NCBI RefSeq assembly: GCF_014596935.1
Contig: NZ_JACVXC010000002.1
Span: 282,627-346,626 of the forward strand
Direction: 5' to 3'
Length of the DNA stretch: 64,000 bases
Source of the DNA: Aestuariibaculum suncheonense
GTDB lineage: Bacteria; Bacteroidota; Bacteroidia; Flavobacteriales; Flavobacteriaceae
How positions within the stretch are numbered: position 1 is the stretch's first letter; every line of letters starts with the position of its first letter. Shown here piece after piece: positions 36,123 through 44,322 of the stretch. The position numbers and the translations under genes are program-made. The notes below the pieces were generated by a model. That model saw only the letters and a list, made by a program, of their open reading frames with translations, searched no databases and had not been told where the DNA came from.

Positions 36123-36158
36123 AAAAAAAGCCCTTCAAATAAATTGAAAGGCTTGTTA
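36123..36158 (-). terminator. Rho-independent terminator after tRNA-His
   Basis: Minus strand: AAGCCTTTCAA pairs with TTGAAGGGCTT (one wobble) over a short AT loop, then a run of seven Ts. Confidence 0.8.
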
Positions 36159-36164
36159 ATTTTG

Positions 36165-36239
36165 GGTGGAAGATCGGTCTCGAACCGACGACCTCCTGAA
36201 CCACAATCAGGCGCTCTAACCAACTGAGCTACAACCACC
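36165..36239 (-). tRNA. tRNA-His (anticodon GUG)
   Basis: Minus strand from 36239: an extra 5' G (G-1) opposite C73, the tRNA-His identity feature, then GTGGTTG acceptor strand, D arm GCTCAGTTGGTTAGAGC, anticodon loop TTGTGGT with GTG at 36202-36204, T arm GTCGGTTCGAGACCGAT. The acceptor 3' strand is CTTCCAC, which leaves U-U oppositions at pairs 5-68 and 6-67. No encoded CCA. Confidence 0.9.
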
Positions 36240-36265
36240 GTGTAATGCATTTCGCAATGCGAGTG

Positions 36266-36296
36266 CAAATGTAAACGTTTTAGGCGTTACTGCAAA
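36266..36296 (-). promoter_or_regulatory. Promoter of tRNA-His
   Basis: On the minus strand, TTTG (36296-36293) and TACATTTG (36273-36266) are separated by 19 bp, matching the Bacteroidota consensus. It lies 27 bp upstream of the tRNA. Confidence 0.75.
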
Positions 36297-36392
36297 AGTT
36301 TTTTGAAATTTTTTTTAAGTATTTTTAAAAATAATTTCAGTTTTTAAAGTAACCTATTCATTTACTTTTACTTATTAAAAAAATATTTTTCA

Positions 36393-37112
36393 CTAAATTA
36401 AATCAAACAGGCTGCTCACCCCAACATAGCGTTCTACAGTAAAGCCTTCGGCGTATTCTACTCCTATTAAACGCCCCAAATCGCGGGCTCTATAAATCAC
36501 ACTATCGGTGAAATTTTTACTTGAAATTGGCGTTTGAGGCTCTTTGCTGTCTTCACTGTAAAATTGTGTTTTATAAGCCAGCACCGATTGCATTTTAATA
36601 TCAATATAATCGGAAACATCTACAACCAAATCCGGTTCTATATTTTTCCACTGAATAAAATGGTAAACTTGTTTTGGTCTCCAGGGTTTCTGTACCTCAC
36701 CTGCTTCATCTAAAGTTTCAATCTTGAGCAAACCACTTAAAAAACAGGCATCGCTGGCCAGTTTACTCCCTTTACCGTGATCAATATGCCTATCATCAAT
36801 CGCATTACAAATCACTATTTCCGGCTGATACTTTCTTATTTTTGAAATTAATGCCAACTGGTGTGCTTTATCATTCACAAAAAAGCCATCAGCAAATCGC
36901 ATATTTTCACGCACCGATGCCTTTAATATCGCTGCGGCATCTTTTGCTTCTTCATCTCTAGTTTCCGCTGTACCACGTGTACCTAACTCACCACGTGTTA
37001 AATCGATAATACCAACTTTTTTTCCATTGGCTACCTCTTTTGCCAGAGTTGCACCACAGCCCAATTCTACATCATCAGGATGAGCGCCAATGGCAAGTAT
37101 GTCTAACTTCAT
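36393..37112 (-). CDS. bshB1: Bacillithiol biosynthesis deacetylase BshB1
   Basis: 239 aa PIG-L/LmbE-fold zinc deacetylase that removes acetate from GlcNAc-malate in bacillithiol synthesis; cytoplasmic. N-terminal LDILAIGAHPDDVELGCGAT carries the zinc ligands His and Asp of HPDD; the third ligand His is in DDRHIDHGKG. GELGTRGTAETRDEEA and the late FYSEDSKEPQTPIS are characteristic of BshB1 rather than other LmbE enzymes. Single gene; bacillithiol is the usual low-molecular-weight thiol in this phylum. Confidence 0.93.
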   Translation of the reverse strand: MKLDILAIGAHPDDVELGCGATLAKEVANGKKVGIIDLTRGELGTRGTAETRDEEAKDAAAILKASVRENMRFADGFFVNDKAHQLALISKIRKYQPEIVICNAIDDRHIDHGKGSKLASDACFLSGLLKIETLDEAGEVQKPWRPKQVYHFIQWKNIEPDLVVDVSDYIDIKMQSVLAYKTQFYSEDSKEPQTPISSKNFTDSVIYRARDLGRLIGVEYAEGFTVERYVGVSSLFDLI

Positions 37113-37458
37113 AGTTTATAAATTATAGTCTACTTTATATTACTAATAAATCACTTATTCTTAAAATATTTTCACTTTTTATCAAAAAATGTGAAAATCG
37201 AAATACTAATTACTTGTTAAAATCTTTAAATCCAGAAAAAAACAAAATTACGAATACGTTTTCGTTTATACTTTTTGTATATTTTTTTTACTAAAATCAA
37301 CAATAATTTAAAAAATGACACTTATTGATAAACATGACTTTAATCATAATAATTAGAGTAATTGTAAAGTAATTTTAACAAATAATTAGGATTCAAACCA
37401 GATATAGCCTTCCATTCAAGACTCTGGTGAATGTAAAATTAATAAACAAATATTAGAT
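37113..37458. other. Divergent intergenic region bshB1 / SLC13 permease
   Basis: 346 bp, very AT-rich, no ORF. It must hold two divergent promoters. On the minus strand TAATTTTG (37243-37250) fits TAnnTTTG for bshB1 but lacks a clear minus-33. No good match is seen for the permease, whose leader may be long. Confidence 0.5.
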
Positions 37459-39300
37459 ATGGTCTATTTAATGCTCTTCATTTTAGTTGTAACGATTGGT
37501 CTATTTATCTGGGGAAAATTCACACCGGACATCGTCGCCCTCATTTCTATGCTAAGCTTGTTTTTAACGGGTATTTTAGATGTTAGCGAAACATTAAGCG
37601 GATTTAGTAATCCTACCGTTATTATGATTGCCGCACTCTTTATTATAGGTGAAGGCATTGCCCAAACTGGGTGGACTGCTATGGCCGGTAAAAAGTTTGT
37701 AGAATGGGCTGGAAAAAGTGTTCCGAAACTTCTTGTGATCATCACTTTAGGAGCCGGTGTACTTTCTGGCTTTGTAAGTAACACCGGAACAGTAGCGACG
37801 TTAACCCCTTTAACCATATCGTCTGCCTGGAGTATTGGTACATTACCTTCAAAAATGCTAATACCAGTAGCGTTTGGCTCTAACACCGGGGGACTGTTAA
37901 CTCTTACAGGTACACCTCCTAATATTATTGCAAGTAATGCTTTGGTTGAAGCTGGCTACGGAGGATTTTCATTCTTTGAATTTGCTTTAATTGGTATTCC
38001 GTTACTCATTATAACCCTTGTCTACTTTAGATATATAGGTTATAAATTATTACCTAAAAATAAAACGAATAATAAACCTGTAAACATTGAATCTACCTTT
38101 CATAACTGGATAGAAGCTTATAAAGTACATGACGACTACTACAGATTACGTATTCGTTCTATTTCTCCGCTTATCAATACCAAAATGGAAGACTGGCAGT
38201 TTGAAAAAGATTATCATGTTAGCATCATTCGTATAAAACGCAGACATCCAAAAGTATTGAAAGGCATCAATCCTTTTATTGAGTTCCCGAATCCACAAAC
38301 CGAATTGTACTATCACGATATCATTACGGTTAAAGGTAGCACCGAAGCTATTAATAAACTTATGATTACCTTCAGATTAGGACTTTTACCTCTGGAACCT
38401 ATCACCGACGAGTTAAAACATAACCTCATCAATCAGGAAGTTGGGATGACCGAAGTGATTGTGAATCCAAACTCCATGCTGGTAGGCAGAAAATTCAGAC
38501 TAGGAGAATACTTTAAAAGATATGGCATTCAGCTTTTGGCGGCATCCAGAAATAACAAACCTTTACAAGACAAAGAGATTGTTGTTAAAGCCGGAGATGC
38601 CTTCTTATTACGAGGCACCTGGCAGTCTATTGAAGATTTAAAAAAACAACACGAACATTTAGTGATTATTGGTAGTCCTGAAGGAATGGCCAAAAACGTA
38701 GAAAATCTGAATTTCAAATCGTACATCGCTTTAGGCACCTTAATTTTCATGATCCTATTGATGGTCTTTAAAATCGTTCCCGGAGCCATTGCGGCCTTAT
38801 TATGTGCTGGTATTGTTCTGTTAACAGGTTGTGTAACCATTTCTAAAGCCTACAAAGGTATTAGCTGGACAAGTGTGGTTATGATTGCGGCCATGATTCC
38901 TATGGGAATTGCACTTCAAAAAACCGGAACTGCACAATTAATTGCCAATGGTTTAGTTGAGCACTTAGGCAGTATTCACCCGATAGTATTATTAGGAGGA
39001 ATCTTTTTACTAACCACCACATTTAGTCAGGTAATTAACAACTCGGCCACAGCAGTTTTAATGGCGCCCATTGCCATGTTGGCTGCCAGTTCATTGAATT
39101 TAGACCCACATCCGTTTATGATTGTGATTGCCATTAGTGCTTCAACAGCTTTCTTAACACCAATTGGTACAACCACAAACGCTATGGTCATGACTGCAGG
39201 TGGCTATAAATTTATGGATTACTTTAAAGTAGGCGCACCACTGCTTTTACTACTCTTTATACTAACGCTTTTACTAGTGCCTGTAATATGGCCCTTATAA
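37459..39300 (+). CDS. SLC13/DASS-type permease with two RCK-C (TrkA-C) domains
   Basis: 613 aa. Membrane halves at about 1-190 and 415-613 flank two soluble RCK-C domains (about 215-380; EVGMTEVIVNPNSMLVGRKF marks the second). Family signatures: GFVSNTGTVATLTPLTI and SNTGGLLTLTGTPPNIIAS in the first half, NNSATAVLMAPIAM and TPIGTTTNAMV in the second, the SNT-type substrate/sodium-binding loops. Likely imports dicarboxylates or sulfate-like anions, sodium-coupled. It sits 27 bp before PEP carboxykinase, which fits uptake of C4-dicarboxylates for gluconeogenesis, but the substrate is inferred. Confidence 0.88.
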   Translation: MVYLMLFILVVTIGLFIWGKFTPDIVALISMLSLFLTGILDVSETLSGFSNPTVIMIAALFIIGEGIAQTGWTAMAGKKFVEWAGKSVPKLLVIITLGAGVLSGFVSNTGTVATLTPLTISSAWSIGTLPSKMLIPVAFGSNTGGLLTLTGTPPNIIASNALVEAGYGGFSFFEFALIGIPLLIITLVYFRYIGYKLLPKNKTNNKPVNIESTFHNWIEAYKVHDDYYRLRIRSISPLINTKMEDWQFEKDYHVSIIRIKRRHPKVLKGINPFIEFPNPQTELYYHDIITVKGSTEAINKLMITFRLGLLPLEPITDELKHNLINQEVGMTEVIVNPNSMLVGRKFRLGEYFKRYGIQLLAASRNNKPLQDKEIVVKAGDAFLLRGTWQSIEDLKKQHEHLVIIGSPEGMAKNVENLNFKSYIALGTLIFMILLMVFKIVPGAIAALLCAGIVLLTGCVTISKAYKGISWTSVVMIAAMIPMGIALQKTGTAQLIANGLVEHLGSIHPIVLLGGIFLLTTTFSQVINNSATAVLMAPIAMLAASSLNLDPHPFMIVIAISASTAFLTPIGTTTNAMVMTAGGYKFMDYFKVGAPLLLLLFILTLLLVPVIWPL

Positions 39301-39327
39301 TACCAAAACATTTAAAAAATAATTAAA

Positions 39328-40959
39328 ATGGAAGATTTAGTAACCATGGGAGTTCATACCAGCCTTGAGCAGTATGGCTTAAAAAATGTCACTGTACACT
39401 GGAACTTATCACCAGAAGAACTTCAACAAATTACCCTTGAAAACAACATGGGTAAAGAGACGGCTAATGGCACACTTGCCATAAACACCGGAAAATTTAC
39501 CGGTCGCTCACCTCAGGATCGTTTTATTGTAAAAGACACGTACACCGAAAAAAAAGTATGGTGGGGAAAAACCAATAAACCGGTATCGACCGAAAACTTC
39601 AACAAATTAAAACATGAAGTAACAGAATACCTTTCCGGAAAAGAATTATATGCTAGAGATGCTTACGCTTGTGCTGAACCTGAATTCAAAACAAAAATAC
39701 GCGCTATCACCGAGCTACCTTGGTCTAATCTTTTCATCTACAACATGTTTTTACGACCTGGTGAGAAAGAACTTGAAAATTTTGAAGAAGACTGGCTAAT
39801 TCTATGTGCTCCGGGTTATGTATGCCCTAATCCTGAAGCTTTCGGTATTCGTCAAGGAAACTTCTCTATCATTAATTTCACACAAAGAGTAGCACTTATA
39901 GGCGGTTCTGCCTATACTGGTGAAATGAAAAAAGGCATTTTCTCTGCATTGAATTTAATTTTACCTGTTGAAAAAAATGTGCTGCCTATGCACTGTTCTG
40001 CAAATGTTGGTAAAAAAGGTGACACTGCTATTTTCTTCGGCTTATCAGGAACCGGAAAAACAACCCTTTCTGCCGACCCTGAAAGAAAATTAATTGGAGA
40101 CGACGAACATGGCTGGACCGAGGATAACGTTATTTTTAACTTTGAAGGCGGTTGTTATGCTAAAGTGATTGATTTAAGTGAAGAAAAAGAGCCGGACATC
40201 TTCAGAGCTGTGAGACCGGGTGCCATGCTTGAAAACGTTGTTATTAAAGCTAATGGTGAAGTGGATTATTTAGATAGCTCCATCACTCAAAACACGCGTG
40301 TAAGCTACCCTATTCACCATATTGATAATATTCAGGAAACGCTATATGCTAACAATCCTAAAAACATCTTTTTCTTAACCTGTGATGCGTTTGGGGTACT
40401 GCCACCGGTATCAAAATTAACACCAGGTCAGGCAGCATACCACTTTATTTCTGGATATACAGCTAAAGTTGCAGGAACCGAAGCTGGTATTACCGAACCT
40501 GTTCCGTCATTCTCGGCTTGTTTTGGGGAACCTTTTATGCCTTTACATCCCACCGTATACGGAGAAATGTTAAGTAAAAAAATGCAGGACGCTGGTGTAA
40601 ATGTATGGTTAATTAATACTGGGTGGAGTGCCGGCCCTTATGGTGTGGGTTCTCGTATCAAGTTAAAATACACCAGATCCATGATTACCGCTATTCTTAA
40701 TGGCGACCTAGATGATGTAGACTATGAACAAAATCCAATTTTCGGCTTATTCATGCCTAAATATTGTCCGGGTGTTCCTTCTGAAATGTTAGATCCTATG
40801 AATACATGGTTACAAAAAGGCGCTTATATTGGAAAAGCCATTCAGTTGGCACATTCGTTCCACCTAAACTTTGAAAAATTTGCCCATCAAGCTTCAAAAC
40901 AAATTATGGAAGGTGGACCATTAATTGATGAGCACCACCATTTGGAAGAACATATTTAA
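39328..40959 (+). CDS. pckA: Phosphoenolpyruvate carboxykinase (ATP)
   Basis: 543 aa, normal length for the ATP-dependent enzyme. Converts oxaloacetate and ATP to PEP, CO2 and ADP, the first committed step of gluconeogenesis. Visible motifs: TGRSPQDRFIVKD near the N-terminus, MHCSANVGKKGDTAIFFGLSGTGKTTLS with the P-loop near 238-247, DDEHGW (kinase-2/metal site), ENTRVSYPIHHI-like region and FLTCDAFGVLPPVSKL. Follows the SLC13 permease by 27 bp; a strong hairpin ends the transcript. Confidence 0.97.
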   Translation: MEDLVTMGVHTSLEQYGLKNVTVHWNLSPEELQQITLENNMGKETANGTLAINTGKFTGRSPQDRFIVKDTYTEKKVWWGKTNKPVSTENFNKLKHEVTEYLSGKELYARDAYACAEPEFKTKIRAITELPWSNLFIYNMFLRPGEKELENFEEDWLILCAPGYVCPNPEAFGIRQGNFSIINFTQRVALIGGSAYTGEMKKGIFSALNLILPVEKNVLPMHCSANVGKKGDTAIFFGLSGTGKTTLSADPERKLIGDDEHGWTEDNVIFNFEGGCYAKVIDLSEEKEPDIFRAVRPGAMLENVVIKANGEVDYLDSSITQNTRVSYPIHHIDNIQETLYANNPKNIFFLTCDAFGVLPPVSKLTPGQAAYHFISGYTAKVAGTEAGITEPVPSFSACFGEPFMPLHPTVYGEMLSKKMQDAGVNVWLINTGWSAGPYGVGSRIKLKYTRSMITAILNGDLDDVDYEQNPIFGLFMPKYCPGVPSEMLDPMNTWLQKGAYIGKAIQLAHSFHLNFEKFAHQASKQIMEGGPLIDEHHHLEEHI

Positions 40960-40978
40960 TAGTTGTTTTAATGATACT

Positions 40979-41020
40979 GTAGAGGAACTCAAAAAATAAT
41001 GAGCTCCTCTACATTGTTTT
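40979..41020. terminator. Bidirectional terminator between pckA and the RuBisCO-like gene
   Basis: 12-bp arms GTAGAGGAACTC (40979-40990) and GAGCTCCTCTAC (41001-41012), one mismatch, 10-base A/T loop, T run after on the plus strand. It serves the convergent pair. Confidence 0.8.
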
Positions 41021-41026
41021 TATGTT

Positions 41027-42301
41027 CTAACTTACACTTTCACTATTCAATAATTCCCGGTTAGCAAATTTATAAACCAACGCTCTGAATTCTTCATAAT
41101 CATTGGCAGTTTCTTCTAGTGTCTTACCGTTAATAGCACCATTCCAAGCTTGCTGAATTGCAAGCACTCCTGCTTCAAGACCTGACGGATGACCTAAAAT
41201 CGCATCGCCTGCCATATACAATAAATCAGTCGTTTGCAAGCGATTGTAAGTTTCAAAAGCCTGACCTCCCCATTGCCCGGAAGATACCACTGGCAATACC
41301 GATTCACTATTTAAGAAGGGTTTAAGGCAAGATTTTATAGAGCGCAATGCAGAATCATTGGATTCCCCAAAAGTATTTTCTATGCCATTCACATACATTT
41401 GATCTACACCTGCTAATCTGGATATTTTATCGTAAGCAGGAAAATTTATCCCAAAAAATGGGTGTTTGTTAAACATACCCCATCCGTTTCTGTGTGCATG
41501 AACGGACAAACCTCCCCAATTACAAACCTGTTTTGTAGCTGTCCACCCCACACTATTTATACTAACCATAACACTTGTACCGCCGGCATTTACTACTGTT
41601 TCGTAATTAGACTGCATAGTTCTAAAATCTCCTGTAATATTAAATGCATACATAATTTTCTTTCCGGTTTTATCGGCTTGAGCGTTAATAACATCCATTA
41701 CTTTTTCAACGCGCTCTTCAAATGTAGAACTAGCTGAAGATGTTAAGAGTTCGTCGTCTTTAATAAAATCAATACCAGCATCGGCTAATTTCTGTACCAG
41801 TTGAGCCGTATGTTCAGGTGTCAATCCTAGACTAGGTTTTATAGCTGTTCCTATCATTGGTTGTTTTAATTCCACACCAGCTAAAGCCTTCGTTCCTCGC
41901 AAACCAAATTTAGGACCTCTAAAATGCTCTCTGTATGAGTTAGGTACTTCAAAATCATCTAACTTAAGCCCTGAAAACTGGGTTGATTCATAAATATTAC
42001 CTAAAAGTGTGGTGATTAATGTAGGAATATTATAACCAAAATTCCCAACCGGCCAGGAAACAATTACTTTAGCACGCTTAAAAACAGTCCCTTCCTTATA
42101 ATTCCCTGGTATACTAGGTACTGAAACCTCTTCCTGTAATTCTATATGCTCTACCCGAGCAGCATAAAGCTTCCTAAACTCCTCTAACTCCTGAGTCGTT
42201 GAAATAAAAGTCCCACTGGATTGTTCTCCCGCTAAAACTGCGGCTGCCTGTTCTACATCATAGGGTGTTTCTATTAGGTAGGCTGCAAAAATTCTTTCCA
42301 T
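41027..42301 (-). CDS. RuBisCO-like protein (form IV-type)
   Basis: 424 aa with the RuBisCO large-subunit fold: N-terminal domain to about 140, then the barrel. GTAIKPSLGLTPEH keeps the loop-1 Lys (K155, like Lys175) but has Ser157 where RuBisCO has Lys177. GIDFIKDDELL keeps the carbamylated Lys and metal ligands (K181, D183, E184). H270-R271 in HAHRNGWG match His294-Arg295. The loop-6 region (YVNGIENTFGES) lacks the catalytic Lys334 and His327. SSGQWGGQ and AGDAILGHPSG stand for the phosphate-binding loops. So: enolase- or decarboxylase-type chemistry on a sugar-phosphate-like substrate, not CO2 fixation. Neighbour is a divergent HAD phosphatase. Confidence 0.9.
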   Translation of the reverse strand: MERIFAAYLIETPYDVEQAAAVLAGEQSSGTFISTTQELEEFRKLYAARVEHIELQEEVSVPSIPGNYKEGTVFKRAKVIVSWPVGNFGYNIPTLITTLLGNIYESTQFSGLKLDDFEVPNSYREHFRGPKFGLRGTKALAGVELKQPMIGTAIKPSLGLTPEHTAQLVQKLADAGIDFIKDDELLTSSASSTFEERVEKVMDVINAQADKTGKKIMYAFNITGDFRTMQSNYETVVNAGGTSVMVSINSVGWTATKQVCNWGGLSVHAHRNGWGMFNKHPFFGINFPAYDKISRLAGVDQMYVNGIENTFGESNDSALRSIKSCLKPFLNSESVLPVVSSGQWGGQAFETYNRLQTTDLLYMAGDAILGHPSGLEAGVLAIQQAWNGAINGKTLEETANDYEEFRALVYKFANRELLNSESVS

Positions 42302-42476
42302 TTAAATAATTGGCTATCTGTTAATTTAATTAGAGTTGTAGGTAAAGTTGGTATAAAATTTTCTTAATACTATCCTGCTGTAACCTGTTGTAAAATTGAT
42401 CGTTAATGAATTCTATAAAAGGTACGGATTTTTCATATTCTATGACAGTAATCTTTTATATTAGCGCAAAAAAACC

Positions 42477-43133
42477 ATGCTAAAGGCTGTTATATTTGAT
42501 ATGGACGGTGTGATTATTGATAGTGAACCCTTACACTACAAGGCCTACCATAAAATGTTTGAAGAAGTAAACGTGAAGGTTTCACCCGAACTTTATGAGT
42601 CATTTACAGGAAAATCCACCTTAAATGTCTGTAAACAGGTTTGTGATATTTTTTATCTAAAGGAAACTCCCGAAACTTTAGTCTCGATAAAAAGAAAACA
42701 CTACGAATATATTTTCGATAATGATAAAGCCTTTGATTTAATTGATGGTGTTTTAGACCTCATTAAAGATTATCATGCTAATGGGTTAACTTTAGTACTT
42801 GGCTCCTCGGCATCTATGCCAAACATTGAGCGTATTTTTAAACGCTTTGATTTAAACCCCTATTTCAAAGCTAAATTAAGTGGTGCGGACTTAAAAGCTT
42901 CGAAACCTCATCCTGAAATTTTCATTAAAGCTACTGAAGCCTCAGGATTTAATGCACATGAATGTATGGTAATTGAAGATTCTACCAACGGCATTGAAGC
43001 CGCTAAAGGTGCTGGTATTTTCTGTACGGGTTACGACAGCAAGCATTCTAAAAACCAGGATTACAGTAAAGCTGATTTGGTAGTGAAATGTTTCAGTGAA
43101 ATTCCTTACGAACGCGTCAAACAATTAGTTTAA
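42477..43133 (+). CDS. HAD-superfamily phosphatase, beta-phosphoglucomutase-like
   Basis: 218 aa. Motif I FDMDGVIIDSEPLHYKAY with nucleophile Asp and acid/base Asp, helical cap (about 15-85), motif II LGSSAS, motif III Lys in KASKPHPEIF, motif IV VIEDSTNGIEAAKGAG. This is the subfamily of beta-phosphoglucomutases and small sugar-phosphate phosphatases. Cytoplasmic. Divergent from the RuBisCO-like gene with 175 bp between; its 3' end overlaps the convergent DM13 gene by 9 bp. Substrate unknown. Confidence 0.9.
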   Translation: MLKAVIFDMDGVIIDSEPLHYKAYHKMFEEVNVKVSPELYESFTGKSTLNVCKQVCDIFYLKETPETLVSIKRKHYEYIFDNDKAFDLIDGVLDLIKDYHANGLTLVLGSSASMPNIERIFKRFDLNPYFKAKLSGADLKASKPHPEIFIKATEASGFNAHECMVIEDSTNGIEAAKGAGIFCTGYDSKHSKNQDYSKADLVVKCFSEIPYERVKQLV

Positions 43134-43547
43134 AACAGCATAACCAAAATTTACAGAAAAAGGCACGCACCAAACAATCACGTGGTTGTACACCTTGTAA
43201 TCTACATTATCTGGTAAATTGTATTCATAATCTCCCTCAACACCCTTTATGGCCCCTAATGAAAGATAAGTTGATGCAGAAGTATCTGTGGCGAGATAGA
43301 TTTCAAGATTAGGTCCTTGGTCTGTTTTAAAATTGGTTAAAGACAATACTTTTAGATTCTTATCTATAGTCGCTTTTCCAGAAGTTGGATGCGCACTGGA
43401 AACAAAATCACCTGAAAAAGACGCTTCTGTAGATGTCATCTCTTTCATTTCCATATGCTCTTCTGAAATAGTTTCTGAATCTGAAGAAGTTGAGCAGCCC
43501 CAAATAAAAAATAACAATATCACTAAAGAAAAATTAAAAATTCTCAT
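43125..43547 (-). CDS. DM13-domain lipoprotein
   Basis: 140 aa. Lipoprotein signal (MRIFNFSLVILLFFIWGC, Cys18), an acidic linker, then a DM13 domain: SGDFVSSAHPTSGKATIDKN, LEIYLATDTSASTYLSLGAI, KGVEGDYEYNLPDNVDYKVY and VIVWCVPFSVNFGYAVL with the conserved tryptophan-cysteine. DM13 is proposed to take part in redox or electron-transfer reactions at the cell surface. The 3' end overlaps the HAD gene by 9 bp. Confidence 0.8.
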   Translation of the reverse strand: MRIFNFSLVILLFFIWGCSTSSDSETISEEHMEMKEMTSTEASFSGDFVSSAHPTSGKATIDKNLKVLSLTNFKTDQGPNLEIYLATDTSASTYLSLGAIKGVEGDYEYNLPDNVDYKVYNHVIVWCVPFSVNFGYAVLN

Positions 43548-43612
43548 AATTAAAGCTTAGTAAGTTTCTAAAGTGGTCGAAGTGCAACTTAAATCATTAC
43601 AAAAATTTTATT

Positions 43613-43768
43613 TTAGTTTTCTTTACTTTCTTTAATTTTTTGTTTCAAAGCATTTAAGCGTTCTTTTCGCAATTCAGCTTCTTTACGCTTTTTATTTTTT
43701 TTCTGATCTACCAATCTGGAATGCTTAGCTTTATTTTTAGTGTTTTTATCACTACCCGTCTTTGCCAT
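43613..43768 (-). CDS. Small Lys-rich basic protein, 51 aa
   Basis: Minus-strand ATG at 43768 to TAA at 43613: begins MAKTGSDKNTKNKAKHSRL and ends LKQKIKESKEN, with a helical, strongly basic middle. Codon use is ordinary. It is directly upstream on the map of mscL's stop (2-bp gap), so it is probably co-transcribed after mscL. Function unknown; a nucleic-acid-binding or ribosome-associated role would be a guess. Confidence 0.6.
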   Translation of the reverse strand: MAKTGSDKNTKNKAKHSRLVDQKKNKKRKEAELRKERLNALKQKIKESKEN

Positions 43769-43770
43769 GA

Positions 43771-44217
43771 TTATTTATTCGATTTCATTAAATTATTTTG
43801 CTCTTCCATCAGTTTCGTCAACTTTGTTAACAACTCAATATCTTTTGGTGTTGCAACAGTTTCATCCTGAACATCCTGCGATTTACTTCGAAGGCGGTTC
43901 ATAAATTTTACAACCACAAAAATAGTAAACGAAACGATTAAAAAGTCAATCAAGCTTTCTCCTAGAATTCCATAACCAATAGACACCTCATCTGTTACAA
44001 TTTGCCCTGAAGTATTCATTACCGCTTGTTTTAAAATGATGCGTTTGTCATGAAAATTAACGCCATTTGTAAGCAACGATAACGGTGGCAAAAACACTTG
44101 CTTTACTAAAACATCGATGATTTTATTAAATGCTGCCCCGATAATGATTCCAACAGCCATATCCATCATATTGCCTTTAACAGCAAACTCTTTAAATTCT
44201 TTCAATAAATTCTTCAT
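43771..44217 (-). CDS. mscL: Large-conductance mechanosensitive channel
   Basis: 148 aa. Cytoplasmic N-terminal helix LLKEFKEFAVKGNMMDMAVG, first pore helix with MAVGIIIGAAFNKIIDVLVKQ, a periplasmic loop, second helix YGILGESLIDFLIVSFTIFVVVKF (in parts) and the C-terminal helical bundle EDIELLTKLTKLMEEQ-like segment. Emergency osmotic release valve in the inner membrane. The periplasmic loop is somewhat long, as often in Bacteroidota. Followed by the small Lys-rich gene. Confidence 0.95.
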   Translation of the reverse strand: MKNLLKEFKEFAVKGNMMDMAVGIIIGAAFNKIIDVLVKQVFLPPLSLLTNGVNFHDKRIILKQAVMNTSGQIVTDEVSIGYGILGESLIDFLIVSFTIFVVVKFMNRLRSKSQDVQDETVATPKDIELLTKLTKLMEEQNNLMKSNK

Positions 44218-44254
44218 AAGTTCACATTTTAAATGTTACGTTCCCTTTAAAACT

Positions 44255-44297
44255 AAAAAATCTCGCTAACTTAAATTAAGATTAGCAAGATTTTTTT
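44255..44297 (-). terminator. Rho-independent terminator after ccsBA
   Basis: Arms AAATCTCGCTAA and TTAGCAAGATTT (one G-U pair) around an 12-base loop; on the minus strand a T run follows. It separates ccsBA from mscL. Confidence 0.75.
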
Positions 44298-44322
44298 AAA
44301 TATTTAAAAGAATATAAACCTC

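Noticed and set aside
36068-36268. 66-aa open frame over the tRNA-His region
   Set aside because: It runs through the tRNA and its terminator and has no plausible start site.
37464-37886. 140-aa open frame on the minus strand
   Set aside because: Antisense shadow of the SLC13 permease, whose codon use and conserved motifs are clear.
41027-42301. Genuine RuBisCO (CO2 fixation)
   Set aside because: Lys177, Lys334 and His327 equivalents are missing, and no phosphoribulokinase or small subunit is near.
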